NCBI GenBank assembly: GCA_022457155.1
Contig: JAJGOT010000451.1
Location: 310,001 to 374,000 of the forward strand
DNA length: 64,000 bases
Reading direction: 5' to 3'
Source: Cladopsammia gracilis
Lineage: Eukaryota > Cnidaria > Anthozoa > Scleractinia > Dendrophylliidae
Position numbers and translations under genes: made by a program. This document shows positions 43,990-52,399 of this stretch, one piece after another. Position 1 is the first letter of the stretch, and each line of letters starts with the position of its first letter. Under the pieces are notes generated by a model. The model was given only the letters and a program-made list of their open reading frames with translations. It made no database searches and was not told the origin of the DNA.

Positions 43990-44994
43990 ATGTGGGCGCT
44001 GATTGATAATATCTCCAAAGAAAGGGTCAGTGTAAGATTTCCATCACAGGCCGCTTTGGCGAGATTTATGAACTTTTCTCCCCAGACTCTCAACAAAGCG
44101 GTGAAAGAAGGGCGAACTATTTTCCCCTTCGAAGGTCGAAATGTTCAAGTTGTGGAACAAGCTTTTGATAGATTTGAGGTTCGAGATTCTCCCAGAGGGG
44201 CAGTTTTGGGAACATTTGCAACCAAAGCTGCTGTGGCAAAGTGGATTGGTGTGAGCCGCCAGGCGGTTTCTGCTGCTTTTGCTCGACTTTGCGACTGGGA
44301 CGAGCGAACTGTCGTGAAAGATGGGCGGAAAATCTATTTTTTCCGGAGTTTTGATAAAGGACCTATGACAAATCCCTGGGTAGAAGTCGCAAAACCAACT
44401 CCAAAAAATGAACATGCAATAGCCGTTCATGTCACTTCCGATTTATCCGACGCCATTTATCCCAGTATTGCCGCAGCTACAAAGGACTTGAAAATCGATT
44501 CCAGAACAATTTCTTCTGCCCTGGCTAGTGGGAAAAACAGTTTCCGCCGAAGAAGTGATGGACGGGAATTCCAAGTAAAACGAGTGTCAAAGCCAACTCC
44601 AGTATCTCTTCCTCCCAAACAAGTTCACCCACCTTTGAAACCGGGAGAAGCTCTGCCAAAACCGCCTCCGGAGGAACGAGGAATAGATTTAGAAAGAAAT
44701 TGGCAGCGAATTTTAGCGCAATATCCTGGTTTCACTCCCGGAGAAGAATCTGAGGAGATTGAAGCGGGAGAAGATGATAAGATTGTTTTCTGTAATTTGT
44801 ATACGTGTTTTTGCTTCATCTATGAGGATATACTCGATTATGCTGCCTATTTCATGAATAATAATTATTTTGAATTTCCCCAAGTTGACGAAGTTGTGGA
44901 CAATCTCTCCAAAGGGCAATGGTCTTTCGAGGCGAAACCAACTCCATGGCGAAAGCAGAAATGGCGCCGAGTCACTTTCGTTAAAAACAAGTAA
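43990..44994 (+). CDS. Protein with three HTH-like repeats
   Basis: 334 residues from ATG 43,990 (CTAAAATG; an in-frame ATG at 43,957 lacks the motif). Three similar modules: FPSQAALARFMNFSPQTLNK, FATKAAVAKWIGVSRQAVSA and YPSIAAATKDLKIDSRTISS. Each looks like a helix-turn-helix of the NUMOD1 kind known from phage and NCLDV proteins. A Pro-rich linker and an acidic C-terminal region (ESEEIEAGEDDK) follow. Probably a DNA-binding regulator or replication factor of the element (inference). It converges with the gene at 45,025-45,507 over a hairpin. Confidence 0.65.
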   Translation: MWALIDNISKERVSVRFPSQAALARFMNFSPQTLNKAVKEGRTIFPFEGRNVQVVEQAFDRFEVRDSPRGAVLGTFATKAAVAKWIGVSRQAVSAAFARLCDWDERTVVKDGRKIYFFRSFDKGPMTNPWVEVAKPTPKNEHAIAVHVTSDLSDAIYPSIAAATKDLKIDSRTISSALASGKNSFRRRSDGREFQVKRVSKPTPVSLPPKQVHPPLKPGEALPKPPPEERGIDLERNWQRILAQYPGFTPGEESEEIEAGEDDKIVFCNLYTCFCFIYEDILDYAAYFMNNNYFEFPQVDEVVDNLSKGQWSFEAKPTPWRKQKWRRVTFVKNK

Positions 44995-45000
44995 GCTAGC

Positions 45001-45023
45001 TTTTCATTTCTGGGAAATGAAAA
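45001..45023. terminator. Hairpin between convergent genes
   Basis: TTTTCATTTC-TGG-GAAATGAAAA, perfect 10-bp arms between the stops of the plus gene (44,994) and the minus gene (45,025). Suits a bidirectional transcript end. Confidence 0.55.
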
Positions 45024-45024
45024 A

Positions 45025-45507
45025 TCACTCAAATCTTCTCTCCCAGTCCGCTTCAAACCGCTCCAAATCCAACCCCAAATCAGTCACAATCCCATCAATC
45101 GCTTCCATTGCAGGGAGAAATTCATCCCTGTCGAATTTTCCTCCCCGCAAAGCGAAGCGCAAATCACTCAATGTTTTCTCGTAGGTGGTGAAAGCAAACT
45201 TCGCCATCTCAATTTTGCTTTTCAGATTCTTCATTTCATTCGCGGTTTTGACGACCAACCCCAATCCGGAAATCACTCCCAAAACGATTGGGTTCAAAGT
45301 CGCGGCTCCAGCAATCGTCCCGATTGCAACCAAACCGGAAGAGGTCAAATTCATGAGCAGATTCATTTTCTTGAATCGACCATGCGCTCGTTTCAGGCAC
45401 CAAAATCTTTTGTGATAAAATCGAAAAAGTTTTTTGATCTCTTCCAGTTCTTCTTCCCGAATTGCGGGGTCGATGTGATTGAAACCAAAGATGCTTTGTT
45501 TTCTCAT
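45025..45507 (-). CDS. Hydrophobic protein of unknown function
   Basis: 160 residues from ATG 45,507 (TGAAAAATG). A basic N-terminal helix (FYHKRFWCLKRAHGRFKKMN) precedes a long hydrophobic stretch (LVAIGTIAGAATLNPIVLGV) with a glycine-rich hairpin, then an amphipathic C-terminus. It could be a membrane-active or minor virion protein. It sits downstream of fibre and ATPase on the same strand with a 31-bp gap, so it may be co-expressed. No catalytic motif. Confidence 0.6.
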   Translation of the reverse strand: MRKQSIFGFNHIDPAIREEELEEIKKLFRFYHKRFWCLKRAHGRFKKMNLLMNLTSSGLVAIGTIAGAATLNPIVLGVISGLGLVVKTANEMKNLKSKIEMAKFAFTTYEKTLSDLRFALRGGKFDRDEFLPAMEAIDGIVTDLGLDLERFEADWERRFE

Positions 45508-45538
45508 TTTTCAGGGAGAAATCATATTTCGATCATGC

Positions 45539-47329
45539 CTATCTTGTTTCAAAAACCAGTGAAAGATAAACTGCCTCATGCGACCCGATCACCAGGTCAT
45601 CTTGAGGGGAAAAAGAAAAATTAGTCATGCTTGGGATTTCAATTCCACCTCTAATATTGTATTTCTGTCTTCTGCTTCTATTTCCAGTCCAGGTTCTTTC
45701 AAATTTACGGTTATTCACTGACATGGAGAAAGTCAGATCAATCTTTGGGACATTCGTTATTGAGGCATGAAATAGCCCCACTTCCACCAGTTTTGTTTTC
45801 ATTGGGAAGAAAAGAAACCTCGAGGTGCTGCCGATGAATAAAAACTTTTCGCTATCATCATTTTTTCGAAAGACGCCGGTTTCCACAATTCTACTCCCAG
45901 ACAAGTTGTGTCCATTCATATCCAAGTCAGTCTCCATGACCATCTTCCCGCCCTCAAAAACAAAAGGCGCGTCAAAGACGCTGCTCTCAACATCCGACTG
46001 CGAGCCAGCAACTCCATATATGATCAACTTTGCGTTTCCTTTTTCAGCTGACTCGGCAGTTCCTCGCCACTTCAGATCCAGGAAAATGAATTCAGGTGGG
46101 GAAATCCTCCATTTATGCATGTGGATGAGGGATCTGGAATACCCCGAAAACTTCTTGGTTGATTGCTGATTGATATTCAGACTTGTGCTCACAACGTCGA
46201 CACTAACACCATCCATTGACGCGGGGAAGAATTCAATGCAAATCGTGTATTCTCCCTCTGGGAGTTTGAACATATTGAATCCAAGTCTCCCAGAGTGTTC
46301 ATTTAAAAGATCTTTTGTGATTTGTAAGTCATAAGCCTTCTTGTTGAAAAGATGCGGCGAATCTCGAAAATCACTTATCCCAGTCACTGCCATATGATGT
46401 TCAGAGCTGGATTCATCCACATTTTCCATCAGATAGCGGAATGCGTCCTTTGGGTGAGAGGTTGACGTGATATGTGATTCATTTACGTATTTTTTGATCT
46501 TCTCTTCTAATTCCATCGTGTGGGCTACCACACCTCCTATCTTGTTATCCACATAAGATTTTGACGTGGGTTGATGCTTCAGAGTTGGCGCTGCAATATT
46601 GTTGATTTGTTGCGAATTCATATCCAGGTTTCCGGTCATTGTTCCACCTTCCAACGAAAGCTTTTTCCGAGGTACGCCATCCACATATCGCATATTTGCG
46701 CCCTGATCGGCAACTTCGGGATCTTTCACGTTAAAAATGGTGTGATTTCCCATATCCAAAGCCGTCTCCATTGGAAACGTCTCTTTGCGGCTGAGAAAGA
46801 TATTCTTGGCGTCATTATAAGAAACCAGGTTGTTATAATGCGCTCCCAAATCATGATACGTCTGCTGTTTTGAGTTTTTCACGTTGAAAAGTTCTTTTAA
46901 ATCAATATCCTTCGTGACTTCATGAGTTGGTTCAGGAGCAGCAGGGTGGAATTTTTTCAGAGTGACCATATTCACCGCTGACAAATCGTTGTCTTCATCA
47001 GTGTCCAGATTGACGATCAATTTGCGATTCATTTCTATTTCCCCGGGGTTGATGAGTTTTTGTCCCCTGAGATCAAAATCCCCAGTCATATGCGAGGAAC
47101 CATCCACCTGGAGAGAATCTGCCCGCAATTGTGCCGCAAGCGTGTCAACTTGATGCTTTGTGATTGCATCGTCATTCCCCGTTCCTTCAGCGACATTGGT
47201 CATTTTTTTGTTTTGAAGATCGAAGTCCCCTGAAGGCGTCAGCTTAAAACCAACACCCGGCAATCCATCTTTTCCATCTCGTCCCGCGAAGCGAGCTGTT
47301 TCAGAAAGCAGTCCATTTGAATAACTCAT
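45539..47329 (-). CDS. Fibre-like protein with collagen-type and tail-fibre repeats
   Basis: 596 residues from ATG 47,329 (TTTAAAATG); upstream in-frame sequence overlaps the ATPase gene and is not used. The N-terminus has a short collagen-like stretch (GRDGKDGLPGVGF). At least five repeats follow in the style of phage tail-fibre shafts: GDFDLQNKKMTNV, GDFDLRGQKLINPGEI, LDMGNHTIFNVKDPEVAD with YVD, GNLDMNSQQINNIAAP with SKSYVD, and TDLDMNGHNLSG. The last ~200 residues are beta-rich and could be the receptor-binding head. By position and architecture it is the vertex spike/attachment protein of the particle (inference). Its ATG lies within TAAAATG overlapping the ATPase stop. Confidence 0.75.
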   Translation of the reverse strand: MSYSNGLLSETARFAGRDGKDGLPGVGFKLTPSGDFDLQNKKMTNVAEGTGNDDAITKHQVDTLAAQLRADSLQVDGSSHMTGDFDLRGQKLINPGEIEMNRKLIVNLDTDEDNDLSAVNMVTLKKFHPAAPEPTHEVTKDIDLKELFNVKNSKQQTYHDLGAHYNNLVSYNDAKNIFLSRKETFPMETALDMGNHTIFNVKDPEVADQGANMRYVDGVPRKKLSLEGGTMTGNLDMNSQQINNIAAPTLKHQPTSKSYVDNKIGGVVAHTMELEEKIKKYVNESHITSTSHPKDAFRYLMENVDESSSEHHMAVTGISDFRDSPHLFNKKAYDLQITKDLLNEHSGRLGFNMFKLPEGEYTICIEFFPASMDGVSVDVVSTSLNINQQSTKKFSGYSRSLIHMHKWRISPPEFIFLDLKWRGTAESAEKGNAKLIIYGVAGSQSDVESSVFDAPFVFEGGKMVMETDLDMNGHNLSGSRIVETGVFRKNDDSEKFLFIGSTSRFLFFPMKTKLVEVGLFHASITNVPKIDLTFSMSVNNRKFERTWTGNRSRRQKYNIRGGIEIPSMTNFSFSPQDDLVIGSHEAVYLSLVFETR

Positions 47330-47330
47330 T

Positions 47331-47963
47331 TTAAATGCTTTCATCAAAGTTTTTGGCAATGAATTTCCTCGGCTTATCCACATACAGGAAAGAGAAGGGC
47401 TGCGCCGTTGCTTTCCGATAATCTTCTTTGCTGACATTATTATCCCGACATAACTCAGCAATTTCTTTGTTGCTTGCGAATTCAAAAATGCAAAAATGCG
47501 AACAATTCACACGGATATCTTTTGGTGTTCTGAAATAACTTTGCGAAAGATAAATCACAGAACAATTCTTGTGCCTCCCCTGAATGAAATAATCTATCAA
47601 TGGTTTTTGGTTCTTTTCGGAAACAAAATCATCGAAAACAACCAGCTTTTGATTCTCCCCTGTCAATTCAGAAACTGGGATGATTTCATCCGGGGATGCT
47701 TCCACAACATCATACCCAGCTTCTTTGCTGATTGGGCGAAATGTTTTCAGCAGATGCTGATATTTGGTTTGGTCAAGATTTTTCGCATAGAGGAAAATTT
47801 TATCGTAGAAGAGCAGGCGGAAAATCATATCCAGGAGAACATTTGTTTTCCCCGATCCTGAAGAGCCACAGATCAACATTCTGAAAGTTCGATCCGGCAT
47901 GAACGGGTGAAGTTGTTTGAAATTTGTGATTGGATCCTGACAATCATAATTTGGAATCTTCAT
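47331..47963 (-). CDS. A32/FtsK-HerA-type DNA packaging ATPase
   Basis: 210 residues from ATG 47,963 (AATAAAATG; another in-frame ATG at 47,978 lacks the motif). Walker A GSSGSGKT at 33-40, Walker B KLVVFDDF at 106-113, and a downstream arginine/sensor stretch SQSYFRTPKDIRVNCSH. Length and motifs match the genome-packaging ATPases of Polintons, virophages and NCLDVs. It pumps element DNA into capsids. Its stop codon TAA is part of the TAAAATG that starts the fibre gene, so the two are probably one transcription unit. It is divergent from the virion gene at 48,030. Confidence 0.9.
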   Translation of the reverse strand: MKIPNYDCQDPITNFKQLHPFMPDRTFRMLICGSSGSGKTNVLLDMIFRLLFYDKIFLYAKNLDQTKYQHLLKTFRPISKEAGYDVVEASPDEIIPVSELTGENQKLVVFDDFVSEKNQKPLIDYFIQGRHKNCSVIYLSQSYFRTPKDIRVNCSHFCIFEFASNKEIAELCRDNNVSKEDYRKATAQPFSFLYVDKPRKFIAKNFDESI

Positions 47964-48029
47964 TTTATTAATGAACATGGCGTTTTACATCTTGTTCTTC
48001 ACCCCAAATTTGTGTTTCTGGGATATAAA

Positions 48030-49004
48030 ATGAGTCTGTTGAAATGGCAAGAAATGGCCAAAAGCAAATCTGCTTTGGGGAAAAAAATCAACTTTGTTCA
48101 CAATGCTATCACCCAGAAAAAGTTGGGTGAAGAGACAAGTCAAATCGGACTTGAAAAAACATTCAAACCCATCACAGCGAAACTGGATGAGATGATTGCG
48201 TCGAATTTGGGGTCGCTTCAGCCACTTCCCCGGAAAAAGAAAAAAGCCAAACCAGCGGAGATTGATTATCTCCCCGAAGTCGATCCATTTGAAGATATGG
48301 ATGTCGAAGGCTTGTTTGATGAGGCCGTTCCATCCCAAACAAAGAAGCAAATTCCAGCAGCTCCTCCAACATATGAAGAAGTTGTGCAAGAGGTAGGGGA
48401 AGATCCACCTGAATATGAAGAAGACGACTCTCCCGATTATGCTTTGGAACCGGGTGATGAAGAGGAAGAGGAAAAGGAAGATGAAGTCAATAAAACATTG
48501 AGAGACCTGGACCTCATGGATTACAATACTGTGGAGGAAACGCTCAGGGAAAATATTTCAACAAAGAGGAAAATCGATTATCTCCAGGGTCTTTTGATCC
48601 GTGCAAACTACAGAAGAAATCAGTTGAAGGGCTACAAATCATCTTGGACTAAAAAATGGCAGAAAGGGGCAATAACGGAAGAGCAAAAGAATTTCCAACA
48701 TCAAAGGATAGATCACACAGCCCGAGCTCTGACTGAATACATCAAACATTATAAATACAAAGTGGGAAAGATGAAGGCGGGTTCGGGGTTGAAAAAAAGA
48801 AAAGAAGGCGGCGCCATCCGTTTTTTCTCCAACCCCGCAGATCTCCTCCAGAAACTTGAAGTCATCGTTGGCTCCATTCTTGCTGGGAATACGAATCAGG
48901 GAATCAGAAACACTGGAGTTGGCATTCTCGATCTTCTCCTGAAAGAGGGAGTCATCAATCGTTCCCAGCATGAGAAGCTCTTCAGAAAATATTTCAAACT
49001 CTAA
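48030..49004 (+). CDS. Virion-associated protein with two PPxY motifs
   Basis: 324 residues from ATG 48,030 (ATATAAAATG). The N-terminal helix (MSLLKWQEMAKSKSALGKK) is followed by a basic patch (PRKKKKAK) and an acidic, Pro-rich region. That region holds PPTYEEV (residues 112-118) and PPEYEED (126-132), perfect PPxY motifs that in animal viruses recruit NEDD4-type ubiquitin ligases. The C-terminal ~180 residues are helical with GSGLKKRKEGGA. First gene of the virion run and only one base from the penton start. Adenovirus protein VI likewise has PPxY, so a minor capsid role is likely (inference). Confidence 0.7.
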   Translation: MSLLKWQEMAKSKSALGKKINFVHNAITQKKLGEETSQIGLEKTFKPITAKLDEMIASNLGSLQPLPRKKKKAKPAEIDYLPEVDPFEDMDVEGLFDEAVPSQTKKQIPAAPPTYEEVVQEVGEDPPEYEEDDSPDYALEPGDEEEEEKEDEVNKTLRDLDLMDYNTVEETLRENISTKRKIDYLQGLLIRANYRRNQLKGYKSSWTKKWQKGAITEEQKNFQHQRIDHTARALTEYIKHYKYKVGKMKAGSGLKKRKEGGAIRFFSNPADLLQKLEVIVGSILAGNTNQGIRNTGVGILDLLLKEGVINRSQHEKLFRKYFKL

Positions 49005-49005
49005 A

Positions 49006-49782
49006 ATGGAAATCGAAAGAGAAATTGTCCTGTCCTCCTTTTCCGTCAAGACTGGGGGAAACAAACCAGAAAATTTCACAACAAAATTCAATCGACCCAT
49101 TGCTTTGGATCCAAATTCCCAATATGTTGTTGGGTTGAATCGAGTCATCAATATGAGTTTTACGTGGTATAACATCAATGCTGGCCGCCAGAATCAACTG
49201 ATCAGATTCAGCTCTGACGGCGGGAAAACATTTTCCGATATCACCTTCCCAGCTGGGGTTTGGGAATATGAGGGGATGAATGATTTTATTCGAGAAGCTA
49301 CAGGCCCACTCGCAGGATCCACCCCGGAAAAGAATGAAAAATTCCCAATCAATCTTGCTTTCTCTCCCACAACCTTCAGAACGACAATCACACTGGCAGA
49401 AAATTATCAGCTTGATTTCACCCAATCCAACTTCGGCGATCTCGTTGGTTTTGATAAAAAGATTCTGAAAGACAAAGTCAACATTGGCCCCAGAGTTCCA
49501 AACCTCAGCCAAGATACTGATTTGTTGAACGTTCATTGCGATCTCACAAGTGATTCGCTTGTGGATGGAGAAGAGAGCGATATCATCTTCTCCTTTTCAA
49601 CATCTGTGCTGAGGCCATCATATAGTTTCACCCTTGAACCCATGAGAACCACATTCAGCCCTGTAAATAAAAACACAATAAGCTCCATTCGAATCTATAT
49701 CACTGACGGCAAAAGGCTGATTGTTGATTTGAATGGAGCCGATACGGCGTTCTCGCTTATCTTGAAAAAGCAAATAAAATGA
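49006..49782 (+). CDS. Penton (single jelly-roll) capsid protein
   Basis: 258 residues from ATG 49,006 (CTCTAAAATG). The conserved start of Polinton pentons is visible: FTTKFNRPIALDPNSQYVVG, FTWYNINAG, ISFSSDGG-like IRFSSDGGKTFSDITFP, EGMNDFIREA. It forms pentamers at particle vertices. The preceding stop is one base before this ATG, and its own TGA overlaps the next ATG (ATGA). It belongs to the plus-strand virion operon-like run. Confidence 0.85.
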   Translation: MEIEREIVLSSFSVKTGGNKPENFTTKFNRPIALDPNSQYVVGLNRVINMSFTWYNINAGRQNQLIRFSSDGGKTFSDITFPAGVWEYEGMNDFIREATGPLAGSTPEKNEKFPINLAFSPTTFRTTITLAENYQLDFTQSNFGDLVGFDKKILKDKVNIGPRVPNLSQDTDLLNVHCDLTSDSLVDGEESDIIFSFSTSVLRPSYSFTLEPMRTTFSPVNKNTISSIRIYITDGKRLIVDLNGADTAFSLILKKQIK

Positions 49783-50222
49783 AACCTTATGAATTCTCTC
49801 GTTATTATCACCCCCAGCTGGGACGGTTTGTCATCCGGCACAAAGGAACAGGTTTGATTGTGGACAATATTTTCAAACCAATGAGGAAGGTCGCATCAGT
49901 CGTCTTCAATAAATTCGCAAAAACCATTGCGAAAAAAGCATTGGAATCAGGAATTTCTCACGCTGGGGATAAACTCGGTAAAAAAGCAGTTGAAAAATCT
50001 GGCGATTTAATCATGAAAAAACTGGGAAATATGAGAAAAGGGAAACCACCAGGCAAAACAAAGTCACCAGCTCTCGCTTCGCTCAGCTCGACCACAATCA
50101 CCCCCTGCGTCAACCTCCGGAGAGCGACCGCAGGGAGCGCGACCGCAGGGAGAAAGTTCCGATGCTATATTGAACAGGTTGATCTCGGGGCAAGGAATTC
50201 GAAAAAGAAAAAAATGATTTAA
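49779..50222 (+). CDS. Small basic minor virion protein
   Basis: 147 residues from ATG 49,779, overlapping the penton stop by ATGA. Starts MKPYEFSRYYHPQLGRFVIR, then amphipathic basic helices (KVASVVFNKFAKTIAKKALE; AGDKLGKKAVEKSGDLIMKK). The segment resembles parts of other Polinton virion proteins. The C-terminal third is GC-rich in DNA, contains a short tandem duplication (GAGCGACCGCAGG at about 50,122-50,155) and looks unlike the rest, so a local frame change is possible. Lies between penton and major capsid protein. Confidence 0.65.
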   Translation: MKPYEFSRYYHPQLGRFVIRHKGTGLIVDNIFKPMRKVASVVFNKFAKTIAKKALESGISHAGDKLGKKAVEKSGDLIMKKLGNMRKGKPPGKTKSPALASLSSTTITPCVNLRRATAGSATAGRKFRCYIEQVDLGARNSKKKKMI

Positions 50223-50223
50223 A

Positions 50224-51510
50224 ATGGCTTTTCGATCGAGTGAATATCTTCAAAGAAATGAATTAGTACGCTTCCAGCTGGATGATGTAATCAGAGCTCC
50301 AGCTAATAATGATCATCAAAGGAAAAATGCTTATAAATTCACGATTAATGACAGATCGGCATTCTATGATTGGTATAATGCGTTTTTCGAGGTGCAGTTT
50401 CAACTCCAAAAACTGGCAGATGGTGCTGGCTATGCCGCAGCTGACAGAATCACAGTGATCAATGGCGCTCATTCCCTGATTAATCACCTGAAGATTAGTT
50501 CTGCTGGAAAGATTATTTATGATACTGATAATCTGCATAAAGTCTGTTTCACAAAGAATTTGCTGGAATACTCCGACGACTTCAGCAGATCAGTCGCCAA
50601 GAACAGTTTCTGGTATTTGGATACTGATGCAACAACCGCTAATACGAATGCAGGATTTGAAGCTCGCCGGGTGCAAACTCAAGCAGTGGCAGACGATGGA
50701 AACGGTGGTGCAAAGAACATTAACACGATCATTCCCCTGAATCGCTTTTCCTTTTTCGAAGAGTTGGAAGATAAGATGCTTGTGCCTATGCAGCTTCAAT
50801 TCGAGATAATACTTAATGATGATGGGGAACTCATTCATAAGGCTGCTGCTGCTGATGCTGGAAGAGTTGTTGTGAACCGGTTTTTGCTTTGGGTGCCAAG
50901 ATTGACTCCTAAAGATTCTCTTTATGACAAATTTGTCAGTTCATTCCTGAAAGAAACGCAATGGAAATATCTGAGGGAAATGTATCAGCAATCAGCTCCC
51001 GCAACATCATCAGGATTTTTCCAGATCTCAGCGAGCATCGACAATGTGAGGCATATTTTTGTCTGGCTGAAAAGAACCGCTCCACCCCATGATGTCCCTG
51101 CAGAAGGCAATCCCTATCTGATGGACACTTTCAAGCTGAATGCAGCAGATAACGGCTCATCCTTATCGAACTGTCGATTGGAATATGGGAACGGTGTGTT
51201 TTACCCGGAAACAGAGTATGACAGCGAAAGCAAAGTGAGGATTTTCCAGGATGTCATGGCTTATGCAATGAGGAAAAATGATTATAATACTGGAACACAA
51301 TTGAATTTACACAATTATAAGACTATTTATCCGCTAATTTATTTCGATCTGACTTATCAAACGGAAAAACCAACAAGAGATCCCAAGCAACTGATATTCA
51401 GGTATCGATTGAACGCAGATGCAGCGGCAAACTTCAATGTACATGCGATAGTTCTTTATGAACAAGAAGTGAAAATTGATAAGATTGGAAATGAGCTGGT
51501 CATCGTGTAG
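50224..51510 (+). CDS. Major capsid protein, double jelly-roll (hexon-like)
   Basis: 428 residues from ATG 50,224 (GATTTAAAATG), fully open. Typical Polinton/adintovirus capsid length and features: LDDVIRAPANNDHQRKNAYK, DWYNAFFEVQFQLQKLADG, ITVINGAHSLINHLKISSAG, NRFSFFEELEDKMLVPMQLQ, YKTIYPLIYFDLTYQ. It trimerises into hexon-like capsomers. Position after penton and before the core protein is standard. No stops or frameshifts, in contrast to the polymerase. A 19-bp palindrome with the next start codon at its centre follows at 51,527. Confidence 0.88.
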   Translation: MAFRSSEYLQRNELVRFQLDDVIRAPANNDHQRKNAYKFTINDRSAFYDWYNAFFEVQFQLQKLADGAGYAAADRITVINGAHSLINHLKISSAGKIIYDTDNLHKVCFTKNLLEYSDDFSRSVAKNSFWYLDTDATTANTNAGFEARRVQTQAVADDGNGGAKNINTIIPLNRFSFFEELEDKMLVPMQLQFEIILNDDGELIHKAAAADAGRVVVNRFLLWVPRLTPKDSLYDKFVSSFLKETQWKYLREMYQQSAPATSSGFFQISASIDNVRHIFVWLKRTAPPHDVPAEGNPYLMDTFKLNAADNGSSLSNCRLEYGNGVFYPETEYDSESKVRIFQDVMAYAMRKNDYNTGTQLNLHNYKTIYPLIYFDLTYQTEKPTRDPKQLIFRYRLNADAAANFNVHAIVLYEQEVKIDKIGNELVIV

Positions 51511-51526
51511 GGATTGAAAACATATT

Positions 51527-51545
51527 TTGTCATTTAAAATGACAA
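51527..51545. promoter_or_regulatory. Palindrome over a start codon
   Basis: TTGTCATTT-A-AAATGACAA, perfect 9-bp arms. The ATG of the core protein gene (51,539) lies in the right arm. Like 41,047-41,086, it merges a hairpin and the TTTAAAATG start motif. Confidence 0.5.
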
Positions 51546-52399
51546 CATATCACCCATATAAAGTAAATCTGTCTGGAGGACAAAAAAACAAACTTGGAAA
51601 AGCATTCAAAACAAACTGCGCTATCACCCTGAGATTGGACAGCAGACAAACAAGCGGAAATGATGAACTGATGCTGACAACCAATCAAATAAAACGAATC
51701 AGAAAAGCTGCGGCTTTGGGAAAGGGAGCTGAGATCAAAATCTCGAAAACGCAAATCCGAAAGGTGATGAAGCAAGGCGGAAGTCTTTTTTCTGCCATTG
51801 TTCCCCTGGCTCGTTCCCTGGCACCCACCCTGGCAAAGACACTTGGATTGTCAGCATTGGCTGGTTTGGCGAGTGAAGGAGCGAGTCAAGTCGTGAAAAA
51901 GATAAGCGGGAAGGGAGCGCAGCGACCTCGACTGAAAGGAGGCGGGCAAACGGGCGGATTTCTCATTCCCCAAGATAAAATTCAAAAACTGATTGACAAT
52001 AAACATCTGTTGACAAATAAGCAGAAACAGGATATTTTGACTGCCCTGAAATCAGGAGGACAACTGACGATGAAACCATCAGCAAAACAAGCTGGTGGAG
52101 CATTGGGAACAATTCTGGCTTCCATTGGAATCCCGCTGGCGCTGGACATGGTGAAAAATTTGTTTGGGAAAGGCGCTCCAAGACTTGGACGTCCAAAAGG
52201 AAAAGGCGCCCCAAGAGTTGGACGCCCAAAAGGAAAAGGCGCGCCAAGATTGGGAGCCCCTTGGGAACCACCTCCCCCATTCATCGGAACCTGGGAACGA
52301 AAAATTGGGATGGGAAAAAAATCAAAAAAAGGAGCGGGACTTCTGCTGGGGGAAAAAAGTCCATTCAACAATATCCCAATTCTCGGGGCAATATTGTGA
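51539..52399 (+). CDS. Core/minor capsid protein with AT-hook-like repeats
   Basis: 286 residues from ATG 51,539. The N-terminus MTTYHPYKVNLSGGQKNKLG contains a candidate adenain cleavage site (LSGG). A hydrophobic helix follows (FSAIVPLARSLAPTLAKTLG). A second LKGGG site lies at about residue 140, and a basic tail has repeated PRLGRPKGKGAPRVGRPKGK units resembling AT-hooks. The plan (protease-processed, hydrophobic helix, DNA-binding basic repeats) parallels adenovirus core and protein VI/X precursors. Likely condenses the genome or disrupts membranes on entry (inference). Its TGA overlaps the protease start in GTGA. Confidence 0.7.
   Translation: MTTYHPYKVNLSGGQKNKLGKAFKTNCAITLRLDSRQTSGNDELMLTTNQIKRIRKAAALGKGAEIKISKTQIRKVMKQGGSLFSAIVPLARSLAPTLAKTLGLSALAGLASEGASQVVKKISGKGAQRPRLKGGGQTGGFLIPQDKIQKLIDNKHLLTNKQKQDILTALKSGGQLTMKPSAKQAGGALGTILASIGIPLALDMVKNLFGKGAPRLGRPKGKGAPRVGRPKGKGAPRLGAPWEPPPPFIGTWERKIGMGKKSKKGAGLLLGEKSPFNNIPILGAIL

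Noticed and set aside
47330..47485. Longer fibre protein starting upstream at 47,485
   Set aside because: The extra residues overlap the ATPase gene in another frame and lack a start motif; ATG 47,329 has TTTAAAATG.
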